From: a virus
Direction: 5' to 3' (one strand)
IMG/VR virus record: IMGVR_UViG_3300025127_000114
Span: 1-35,622 of that record
Length of the DNA: 35,622 nucleotides
The notes below the pieces were generated by a model. It was not told the DNA's origin. It was given only the letters and a program-made list of their open reading frames with translations, and searched no databases. Below, piece after piece: positions 5,479-12,949 of this stretch. Position 1 is the first letter of the stretch; every line of letters starts with the position of its first letter. The translations under genes were made by a program, and so were the position numbers.

Positions 5479-5602
5479 GAAATCAGTTTTTGCCCGTGCA
5501 TTAGTACCTGTTACTATTATAACTTTTTGTGGTATATGTGCATTAGCTCCGTTGTATGTAACTTTAGGAATGATGCAACGTCAGGTAATAAATAAAATAT
5601 AA
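5477..5602 (+). CDS. Single-TM mini-protein (41 aa)
   Basis: The product begins MKSVFARALVPVTIITFC and continues GICALAPLYVTLGMMQRQVI. One hydrophobic helix (about 9-30) is flanked by basic residues, which fits a small inner-membrane protein. An in-frame ATG 60 nt upstream would extend it by reading codons antisense to the 70-aa gene; the shorter start gives a compact, sensible membrane protein and is preferred. No Shine-Dalgarno is visible, which lowers confidence. It shares its start bases with the divergent 70-aa gene. Similar tiny membrane proteins occur near the related cassette in cyanophages, from memory. Confidence 0.5.
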   Translation: MKSVFARALVPVTIITFCGICALAPLYVTLGMMQRQVINKI

Positions 5603-5605
5603 GGT

Positions 5606-5650
5606 TTGGTGGTTGTAATTAAGTTACATTAAAAAAATTACAAATACCAA
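5606..5650 (-). terminator. Hairpin at the end of the late operon
   Basis: TTGGTGGTTGTAATT pairs with AATTACAAATACCAA at 13 of 15 positions around a 15-nt loop, and it fills almost the whole 50-nt gap between two convergent genes. Read on the minus strand, the sequence after the stem is AACCTTATATTTTATTT, moderately U-rich, so it may end the long late transcript. On the plus strand no T-run follows. Confidence 0.5.
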
Positions 5651-5652
5651 CA

Positions 5653-5907
5653 TTACTCTGGTTCGGAAGCTAGATGTGCTTTGTAAGTATTAATCACATC
5701 CGTAGTCCATAAAGCCGTAGCTATAGCTTTTATATCAGCACAAGTTTCATTAGTTAAATCATCACCGGGAACACGTGCATAAGAAGAACGTGACCTACCT
5801 ATTTCATTACCATCTTTAAATGTAATAGTTGTTTGTAAACAGTTAATGATTTTATAAGGATGTGTGACTTCAAGCTTATTTTCTGTTTTTTCTGTGTAAG
5901 TAGCCAT
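5653..5907 (-). CDS. Small fibre-associated conserved protein (84 aa)
   Basis: The product opens MATYTEKTENKLEVTHPYKI, then ITFKDGNEIGRSRSSYARVPG and a C-terminal helix TCADIKAIATALWTTDVINTY. Small proteins with this plan (antiparallel strands, 'R' at the centre, ending in a W-T-D helix) are common directly behind tail-fibre genes in marine phages. They are generally of unknown function and may be virion or fibre-assembly proteins. It is the last gene of the late block, 4 nt after the 863-aa fibre gene, with no obvious SD of its own. Only the small size and conserved position can be claimed with confidence. Confidence 0.7.
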   Translation of the reverse strand: MATYTEKTENKLEVTHPYKIINCLQTTITFKDGNEIGRSRSSYARVPGDDLTNETCADIKAIATALWTTDVINTYKAHLASEPE

Positions 5908-5911
5908 TTAT

Positions 5912-8503
5912 TTATATTTTAGGAATTTTTACTGTAAATCTTATTTCAAAAGCATCTGCAATATCACTTGCTTCTAAATCTGTCTGACCTGTATGTTGAT
6001 TAACTTTTAAATTAATAATAGAACCACCAGCTTCAGTTTGAGCAATTACTTGGTCGCCAGCTGATAAACCAGTTAACCCGCTAATAACTCCCGGAACAAA
6101 ACCGCCTGTGTTTGGTGAGTTTGCAATAGTCGGGTTAGATACACCAGCAGCACTATAATCTATTTCTAAATCGCCTGCCATGCCACCTTTATTAGTAATT
6201 TTAATTCTAAAAAATAAAGTATTTTCTGTCAACCCTTTTATTAAATAACCTACTTGTTTATTATATGTTGGAGTTCCAGCGGTAGTTTCTCCCTTTAAAA
6301 TTGGAGCAAACGTCGATGTTTCACCAATAGTAGTACCACTATCTTTTAAATTACCACTAAAATATACATCTTTCCATTGTTTATCAGACTGACCTAAACT
6401 AAGGTTAGCATTAAGATCTGTATAGGGTTCTAACCCATCAGTTGTAAAACGAATACGACTTTGAGTAGCACCGTTTGTTAGAAATTTATTAAGATATAAA
6501 TTTAATTGAGTACCTTTTTCACAATTTATATCAACGTTATCCTCTGCACCTAAGTATGCTTTTGCACCGGTAGTTTCTAAACCTTCTGTTCTAAAATTAC
6601 CAGTAATAGTTGAACTGTCTGAACCAATAAAATTATGCTGATTAGGGTTGCCATATTGAAAAGCTGTTTGACCAAGCATAAAGGTTTTTTCTGCTCTATC
6701 AGTAGCATAAAAATGTAAACCTAAACCAGCACCTGTTGCCTGTGTTAAAGTCTGACCAGCACTTATTGTTCCTGACAAATCAGTATCATCTACGCTTATG
6801 TATGGATGATTTACGCTAGAGTCAAATCCGTACGAAAACGCTGTAGCGGTTGCTCCAGCACCGTTTGACCATTGAGTCCGTCCAACACCATCAATAAGAG
6901 GATCTATTCTTGTTGATTGATTTAAATATATTCTATGTTGACGAGGTATATTAGTGTCCCACGTACCTTCGTGTATTTTATCTACAACAGCTAAAGTATC
7001 GACAGTATATGTTTTTGCAATACCAGCTACTCTATCAGCTCTACTTTCACCATAACATCCTATAAAGTATTCATCTCTACCTCTATCTAGATATACAGCA
7101 TTTCCAGAAGCTGATCTAAATGAACATCCATACCAATAACGGTTTTGGAAATTTCCAATTAAATCTCGATAGTAACATCCAGAATTACGATCATAACTAC
7201 CAGCAGTGCCTTTTGGTTTATTACCTACACGTACACCAAAGCATGCTAAGTCACTAAATCCTCCATAAGAGTAAATATTATTACTTGATGTAATTGCAGT
7301 TCTTTCACTACCTTTCATATAGATTCCCCATTGACCGGCTTGAATCATGCAATCTTTTAATGTAATTTCATTGTTATTTCGTCCCGGTACAAAAGTCCAG
7401 CCATAATTATCTATGTGATATTGAGTAAGTGGTGTAACTCCTCCTGATTGATTAGCTCCCCATGTTGCGTCAGCATACCAGCCAGCTTTATTTGTATAAC
7501 CTCTTAGCTCTACGTTTTCCATAGAAAATCTAGTTGCACCACCAGTAAATAGAAGTATGTCCCAACATCCTGTACCGTCAGAAGATCCTCCACTTTGTAT
7601 TGCTACGTCTCTTATCGTAAGACTCTTACCTATAGCTGCTACACCTACTCTGTATGTAGTGCTTGTATCTAATGTTCCAACAGCAGTACCGGCTAATCCT
7701 ATATCAGTCCAAACTCTAGCTGTTGGTAATGTGGTTGATAATAGAATTTCTGTACCACGTGGCGAACCTGCAACATTTTCATGTAAACCATAAATATCAC
7801 CTGATGTATCTCCTTGCAGTGTAACTCCACCATATAATCGAATTACATCAGTTATAAGGTATTGTCCAGCTGGAAGAAAAACTGTGGCTCCTGATCGGGT
7901 GTCTGCTGCATATGTAATTGCAGCTTGTATTGCTGTGGTATCATCAGTAGTCCCGTTTCCTACTGCTCCAAAATCCTTAACTGATATAAAATCCTTTAAT
8001 TTATTATCTATGGTTCTTGCAACTGCTCCAGTACCAGTTTGTGTAAAAGAAAGTTTACTTGCATCTATTGCAGCGGTTGCGTTTACTTTTGCATTGGTAA
8101 CTGTACCATCACCTAAAGTTACTGACGCAGCATTTGAAGGTAAACGAGATTGTAATACACCATAAAATGTAATGCCGGTTGCCGGAGCAGAAGCAAAGGT
8201 AATTGTTCCAGCAGAAGTATCAATTGTATATGCAGTCTGTGGTTCTTGTATTACACCGCCCAAACTTATCATTAAAGATTCTGCGTTAAGAGGTTTTACT
8301 GTTACAGAACCAGCTGTTAAATTAAACGTAGTTAAGATGCCATTAAACTGACTAGCAATACTATCAAGTTTTACTATATCTTTTAATCCACTGGCATAAG
8401 ATCCTTGCGTTATCCATTTAACACCGTCAAAAACATATTTAATCCCATTAGCTGCATCGTGTTCTTGCCCTGTTGTTGGTGCTGTTGGAAAGTTTAAAGC
8501 CAT
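5912..8503 (-). CDS. Tail fibre/spike with pectate-lyase-like beta-helix (863 aa)
   Basis: Residues 1-120 form an N-terminal attachment module (FDGVKWITQGSYASGL, DSIASQFNGILTTFNL, GGVIQEPQTAYTI), a type seen in many marine phage fibres. Residues 157-196 are the shared adaptor GTGAVARTIDNKLKD..VKDFGAVGNGTTDD, the usual entry to a right-handed beta-helix, which runs to about 570 and has Gly/Asn/Tyr-rich rungs. The C-terminal part has a LNANLSLGQSDKQWKDVYFS strand repeat and ends with an ITNKGGMAGDLEIDY beta-sandwich. It is likely trimeric and binds or degrades a host surface polysaccharide. No catalytic residues can be assigned by eye. It is one of three consecutive fibre genes. Confidence 0.85.
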   Translation of the reverse strand: MALNFPTAPTTGQEHDAANGIKYVFDGVKWITQGSYASGLKDIVKLDSIASQFNGILTTFNLTAGSVTVKPLNAESLMISLGGVIQEPQTAYTIDTSAGTITFASAPATGITFYGVLQSRLPSNAASVTLGDGTVTNAKVNATAAIDASKLSFTQTGTGAVARTIDNKLKDFISVKDFGAVGNGTTDDTTAIQAAITYAADTRSGATVFLPAGQYLITDVIRLYGGVTLQGDTSGDIYGLHENVAGSPRGTEILLSTTLPTARVWTDIGLAGTAVGTLDTSTTYRVGVAAIGKSLTIRDVAIQSGGSSDGTGCWDILLFTGGATRFSMENVELRGYTNKAGWYADATWGANQSGGVTPLTQYHIDNYGWTFVPGRNNNEITLKDCMIQAGQWGIYMKGSERTAITSSNNIYSYGGFSDLACFGVRVGNKPKGTAGSYDRNSGCYYRDLIGNFQNRYWYGCSFRSASGNAVYLDRGRDEYFIGCYGESRADRVAGIAKTYTVDTLAVVDKIHEGTWDTNIPRQHRIYLNQSTRIDPLIDGVGRTQWSNGAGATATAFSYGFDSSVNHPYISVDDTDLSGTISAGQTLTQATGAGLGLHFYATDRAEKTFMLGQTAFQYGNPNQHNFIGSDSSTITGNFRTEGLETTGAKAYLGAEDNVDINCEKGTQLNLYLNKFLTNGATQSRIRFTTDGLEPYTDLNANLSLGQSDKQWKDVYFSGNLKDSGTTIGETSTFAPILKGETTAGTPTYNKQVGYLIKGLTENTLFFRIKITNKGGMAGDLEIDYSAAGVSNPTIANSPNTGGFVPGVISGLTGLSAGDQVIAQTEAGGSIINLKVNQHTGQTDLEASDIADAFEIRFTVKIPKI
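7916..8035 (-). repeat. Shared fibre adaptor module, copy 1
   Basis: Forty codons reading GTGAVARTIDNKLKD to AIQAAI. The same 40-codon module recurs at 10320-10439 and 12086-12205 without gaps, and long stretches match at DNA level. It leads into the beta-helix in each fibre protein. Confidence 0.85.
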
Positions 8504-8510
8504 GATTTAA

Positions 8511-10472
8511 TTATAAAGAAGAGATTACAAATGCCAACAATTCAGTATATAAAACTCCAAAACTGGTAATTTGTTGTCCAGTTTTTTTGTCAGTTACAGT
8601 ATTGCTACTTAACATTCCATAGTTATCAGCATTTAAACCTTCTGCTTCAAAAGCTGTTTTTAGATCTTGAGCAATAATTCCAAAATGTATTTGTGCAGCA
8701 TCTCCTTCAGTTGCTACAGCACTTTTGTATTTAAATTTTTTAAGTAAACTTTTACAAGCTACAGCTACTTTTTTTTCTGCTGCTGTAAGGTCTGCTATAT
8801 CTTGTTTTAAGTTTCTATCTGAAGATACGTCAGTTGCATTAGTTACAAAAAGCTTTTTAAACCTAGTTGCAGCAATACCCAAATTTATATCGTCATTTGC
8901 GTCTGGTCTTACTATATTTGTGTCTGAATCTAAAACTAAATCTGCACTATCAGCTTCAACTTTTCTCGTTCTTACATTAACAAAGTTTTTTTGGCTACTT
9001 CCTAAACTAAACGCATTATTAGCTTCTGGACTTAAACTATTTGCAGTAAGTTTTATTTTTCCTTGTGATAAAAGAAACAAACCATCGTGAGTATATACAG
9101 TAAGAGGTACTATTACGTCATAAGTGAGAGAAGTTCCTGTTGATATAGTGCCACTAGCAGAATCAGTTAATGTAAAAGTATTAGCATCAACTCTAGTAAT
9201 CTCATATATACCATCTGTAGCACCACCTGTAAAATTAGCAGTTATAGAATCACCAGTTATAAGATTATGATTAGTTTTAGTAACCGTTACTGTATCACTT
9301 GATCTACCATACGTTCCACCACTTACAGTCTCACTAACACTGGTAGATCCTAATAATCCATACTGGGTGGTACTACCTCCAGTTTTTAAATAATTAACTT
9401 CACCTGTGTAATTTGTAAATAAAAAATTTACAATACCAGTTCTATGTGTAAACTTAATTTTAGAAGTAGCTACTTCACCATAACCAGAAATAAAATCAAC
9501 TCTGTGTGCACGATCAATATTAACTAATACACCATCAGTTGACACTCTCGAATCTACCGCAATAAATCTTTGACCTTGTATTTTTTTTGCTACGTTAGTA
9601 GATAAAGCACCATCAATACTTATTCCTGATGTTCGACCAGAATTAAATACAATATCTGAAGCTCCTCCCCAACCCCACACCCAAAATGGGTTACTTCCGC
9701 TTGCAGCAGAATCTACAGCAGATTGGGTTGTACTATCTGTTGGTGTTACATAGGTAATACCTACTGGGCTAGTGTCTCTTGTAGTACCTTGAATTTTTAT
9801 ACCAAAATCAGAAACACCATTTGTATTGCTTCTAAATATAAAATCTTCAGCATAAAACTCATTCATTCCTGTGCCACAATTAATCGTTACAGACGTACTA
9901 GCCTGATCGGTTACTGTAGGTTTGTTTAGATTACTTCGACTAACATCAAGATATAAACAAGCGTTTGTAAAACCTCTCATGGAAACTTTACTTACGCTGC
10001 ACTGTTTAACACATGGATAAAGAATACCAATACTCCAATGATTAGCATTAGTAAGAACAGTTAAATTTTCTATATAAATACCGTTTCCACCAGCTACTAA
10101 ACAAGGTGTTTGTGTAGCATCAGTACCACTTGTTATATCAGTCCATACTTGAGCATTACCAGAACCAGTAGTTTTTATAACAGTACCCTTAGTATAATCT
10201 TCTTCTGAAATATCAGCCTTACCTGATCCAATTATTCTAGTCCCCTCTGGAATTATTAAAGTTTTAGATATTAAATAAATACCTTTTGGCATTAATAAAG
10301 TTTTGCCTGCTGCTGCGTTAAGTGCAGCTTGTAGTTCGGCAGTATCATCATTTGAATTATCGCCTAATGCACCAAAGTCTTTTACAGAAACTACATCTTC
10401 TAACTTACTATCTATAGTTCTAACTGTTGCACCGGTACCAGATGCGATTGTTTGTATTTTTGTTAATGTCAT
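8511..10472 (-). CDS. Tailspike-like protein with beta-helix and S74 autoproteolytic chaperone (653 aa)
   Basis: The protein starts almost directly with the shared adaptor (residues 12-51), so it lacks a head-binding domain of its own. A beta-helix follows (LMPKGIYLISKTLIIPEGTR) to about residue 365. The middle contains STSVSETVSGGTYGRSSD and a strand-rich domain. The last 103 residues are an intramolecular chaperone of endosialidase type (peptidase S74): SSDRNLKQDI, then HFGIIAQDLKTAFE and a terminal coiled coil. In that family the chaperone trimerises the spike and then cleaves itself off at a serine; the S before DRNLK is the expected site. It must reach the virion through another protein, probably the T7-type fibre upstream. 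Confidence 0.87.
   Translation of the reverse strand: MTLTKIQTIASGTGATVRTIDSKLEDVVSVKDFGALGDNSNDDTAELQAALNAAAGKTLLMPKGIYLISKTLIIPEGTRIIGSGKADISEEDYTKGTVIKTTGSGNAQVWTDITSGTDATQTPCLVAGGNGIYIENLTVLTNANHWSIGILYPCVKQCSVSKVSMRGFTNACLYLDVSRSNLNKPTVTDQASTSVTINCGTGMNEFYAEDFIFRSNTNGVSDFGIKIQGTTRDTSPVGITYVTPTDSTTQSAVDSAASGSNPFWVWGWGGASDIVFNSGRTSGISIDGALSTNVAKKIQGQRFIAVDSRVSTDGVLVNIDRAHRVDFISGYGEVATSKIKFTHRTGIVNFLFTNYTGEVNYLKTGGSTTQYGLLGSTSVSETVSGGTYGRSSDTVTVTKTNHNLITGDSITANFTGGATDGIYEITRVDANTFTLTDSASGTISTGTSLTYDVIVPLTVYTHDGLFLLSQGKIKLTANSLSPEANNAFSLGSSQKNFVNVRTRKVEADSADLVLDSDTNIVRPDANDDINLGIAATRFKKLFVTNATDVSSDRNLKQDIADLTAAEKKVAVACKSLLKKFKYKSAVATEGDAAQIHFGIIAQDLKTAFEAEGLNADNYGMLSSNTVTDKKTGQQITSFGVLYTELLAFVISSL
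10320..10439 (-). repeat. Shared fibre adaptor module, copy 2
   Basis: GTGATVRTIDSKLED to AELQAAL at residues 12-51 of the 653-aa spike. It is the most divergent of the three copies but has the same length and no gaps against the others. Confidence 0.85.
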
Positions 10473-10474
10473 AA

Positions 10475-12886
10475 TTAATAACTTGATTTATAAATAAACG
10501 CCAACGCTATAATTCCAGCAGCATCACCGCTCTCAGCATATGTGTAAACATTATCAGCATCAGTTAAAGTAATATTTGTATTTCCTGTAAAAGTTGCACC
10601 AGTTATATTACCTTTATTACCAAGTCCTGTACTAACAAAAGCATCTAATCCTAAAACAGCTTGATCTATGTCGTGAGGGAAAGGTAAGCCAGCTATAGTA
10701 ACTCCTGATGTGTCTGAAGTATCTAAGCTGTTCATATCAATCTTTATCCAAACATGAACTAACTGCCCAATTTTTATATAGTTACCTGTTTGAGAAACAT
10801 AAGTTGGAGCAGAGACATTTGCTAAAGTAGGTGTAAATGTGCCTGTAGAATAACTTGAATCTAATTTATTGCCAGCAAAAGTAAGATTAGTTGGAACGTA
10901 TAAAACACCAGCAGTTAAGGTATTACTATCAATATTTAGATTTGTTTGAGTAGTATTACTAAATCTAATACATTCAGTTGTGGAGTATGTATTTTTAAAT
11001 GTGTTATTTCTAATAGATAAATTAGTTGTAGCAATTTCCATTGCAATACCACCTCTAGCTGCTCTATTTAATGAATCAAAACCCCAAGCAACAAAAGTAT
11101 TATTATTAATGGTTATACCGCTAGCTGTAGCAGCAGCTTCACTATCTTCGTTTATAAATGCAACTGTATGTCTACCTGCATAAGCAAAATAATTATTGCT
11201 TATAGTTAAGTCTTCTATAGTATGACAACTTCTAAAATAAACATGATAAAGAGGTGTTCTATCTGCTGTAGATCCTTGAGTTGATCCTCCTTCAGTATTA
11301 ATACCACCACTAAAATGGTTATTAATTATATGATCTCTAATACTTTTTGAATCTCTATAATATTGAACAGCAGCACCAGCAGCAGAAAACATAACTACGT
11401 TTCCTGTAATAACAGTATCCCTAGTTTCAGCACCACCACCGTCAGTATTATCTCCAACAGCAAATAAAGTTTGACCAATATCTAAATGATTACCAGTAAT
11501 TAAAGCACCTATCAAAGGAAATGAACCTATATGTTGAACACAAGTTACTACACCATGAAAGAAATTATCTTTTACTTGTGTTCCTCTATTTCCATAATCA
11601 TCATCTATTGCAATACCACCTTGACTAGCAGATACACTAGACGGCCAATCTAAAAGAATACCAACACTACTTGTAAATATAGTGCAATCATTAACTCCTA
11701 TTCCACGACCAATATGATAAATTCCGTATTTCCAATTACCTAACATACAGTGAGTATAGTTTCCATCTCCATCATCTTTTTGACCAGTAGCAGTAAGTTC
11801 AACTTTTATACCGATTGCGTTATTAGTAAAATCAGTGTTATTTAAAAATAAACCTTCAAATTTTACACCTGAAGCCTGTACCAAAAACATTGGTTTTGCT
11901 GATGCAAGATCACTACCATTAGACAATGTTCCAATAATTTCAGCATTAGGTTTCAATGCTACTGATGGGGTAACACCATTACCATTTAATGCATAAAGTA
12001 TCTGTCCGACATGAGTATTTGGAATTGTTATTGTGTCTGTTACTTTGTATCTACCTGTTGGAAAACCTACACTTTTATTTGTATTAATTGCTGCTTGTAT
12101 GGCTGCTGTATCGTCAGTAGTTCCATCACCAACAGCACCAAAGTCTTTAACTGATACTACATCTTTTAATTTACTATCTACAGTTCTAGATACAGCTCCT
12201 GTGCCAAGTTGCAAAAAAGTATTAACTTGCGTATCACTAGCAGGGCTTGATTCTACCCATTGTTTTGAATCAACATCTTGGTAATAAACAAAAGTACGAC
12301 CTGATACTGTGTCATACCAAATACTGCCTACAGGTGGATCTGATGGTGCAGATGAACCTACTAAAAAAGCAGTTGGTGCTGCATTTGTTAAATCAAGTTC
12401 ACCAGCACTATCAAAAGATAAAACTTTATTGGCACGAGCAGCAGCATTTTGTGTAATTTCTAAACTACCAATAGTATTAGTTAATGAAAAATTTAAAGAA
12501 CGATTTAATTTTTCTTGTTGTTCTTGATGTAAAATTACTGCTTTATCTAAAGCGTCATTAATAATTTCTGGGAAAAATCCACCTTGGTTTGTTAAATCAA
12601 CTCCTTGCAATGCGTTAACATCAGATGTAATAACAATTCTAAAACCTGTTGCTAAATTACCTGCTGTTAATTTTATACTTCCACCGGGATTACCATTTTG
12701 ATCTTGATTTAAAGTAACTGTATAATTAGTTGTTAAAGATAAAGTTGTTTCAATACTAGTACTATCTTCTAATTGTTTTACAACAACATCAGAAGCAGAA
12801 AAAACTTTAAAATTAAAAGCAAATGTATCGGCAGAACCGTTTCCTACATATGGACCAGCTTTTCTTGTAGCAGAATTTATTGTCAT
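10475..12886 (-). CDS. T7 gp17-like tail fibre with beta-helix (803 aa)
   Basis: Residues 1-140 match the N-terminal domain of T7-type tail fibres: ADTFAFNFKVFSASDVVVKQ, YTVTLNQDQNGNPGGSIKL, then FPEIINDALDKAVILHQEQQEKLNRS. That domain docks the fibre on the tail hub. A linker with GSSAPSDPPVGSIWYDT and a YYQDVDSKQWVE strand is typical of marine phage fibres. The shared adaptor is at 228-267 and a beta-helix follows (repeated 'ISNNYF', 'INNNTF', 'IRNNTF', 'IDSNTL' rungs). The end is a compact beta domain (VSQTGNYIKIGQLVHVWIKI). It is the only one of the three fibres with a recognisable tail-docking domain, so it probably anchors the others. Confidence 0.9.
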   Translation of the reverse strand: MTINSATRKAGPYVGNGSADTFAFNFKVFSASDVVVKQLEDSTSIETTLSLTTNYTVTLNQDQNGNPGGSIKLTAGNLATGFRIVITSDVNALQGVDLTNQGGFFPEIINDALDKAVILHQEQQEKLNRSLNFSLTNTIGSLEITQNAAARANKVLSFDSAGELDLTNAAPTAFLVGSSAPSDPPVGSIWYDTVSGRTFVYYQDVDSKQWVESSPASDTQVNTFLQLGTGAVSRTVDSKLKDVVSVKDFGAVGDGTTDDTAAIQAAINTNKSVGFPTGRYKVTDTITIPNTHVGQILYALNGNGVTPSVALKPNAEIIGTLSNGSDLASAKPMFLVQASGVKFEGLFLNNTDFTNNAIGIKVELTATGQKDDGDGNYTHCMLGNWKYGIYHIGRGIGVNDCTIFTSSVGILLDWPSSVSASQGGIAIDDDYGNRGTQVKDNFFHGVVTCVQHIGSFPLIGALITGNHLDIGQTLFAVGDNTDGGGAETRDTVITGNVVMFSAAGAAVQYYRDSKSIRDHIINNHFSGGINTEGGSTQGSTADRTPLYHVYFRSCHTIEDLTISNNYFAYAGRHTVAFINEDSEAAATASGITINNNTFVAWGFDSLNRAARGGIAMEIATTNLSIRNNTFKNTYSTTECIRFSNTTQTNLNIDSNTLTAGVLYVPTNLTFAGNKLDSSYSTGTFTPTLANVSAPTYVSQTGNYIKIGQLVHVWIKIDMNSLDTSDTSGVTIAGLPFPHDIDQAVLGLDAFVSTGLGNKGNITGATFTGNTNITLTDADNVYTYAESGDAAGIIALAFIYKSSY
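12086..12205 (-). repeat. Shared fibre adaptor module, copy 3
   Basis: GTGAVSRTVDSKLKD to AAIQAAI at residues 228-267 of the 803-aa fibre. It is closest to copy 1. Confidence 0.85.
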
Positions 12887-12913
12887 TAACTAGACATTTT
12901 CACTATCTTATTA

Positions 12914-12947
12914 AGGTTACCAACAACTTTTTGCTTTACGGTCACAC
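12914..12947 (-). promoter_or_regulatory. Phage late promoter-like element, copy A (fibre module)
   Basis: On the minus strand GTGTGACCGTAA (12947-12936), 16 nt, then TAACCT (12919-12914). It begins 2 nt after the stop of the gp16-like gene and lies about 30 nt before the T7-type fibre ATG. The 12-mer is identical in four places and the 16-nt distance to a TAnnnT hexamer is the same in all four. The -10 match here is weak (3 of 6, but at the three most conserved positions). Confidence 0.7.
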
Positions 12948-12949
12948 CT

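Noticed and set aside
7884-8165. Antisense open frame over the fibre adaptor, with similar frames over the other two copies
   Set aside because: They recur because the adaptor itself is repeated; the real signal is the 40-codon module on the minus strand.
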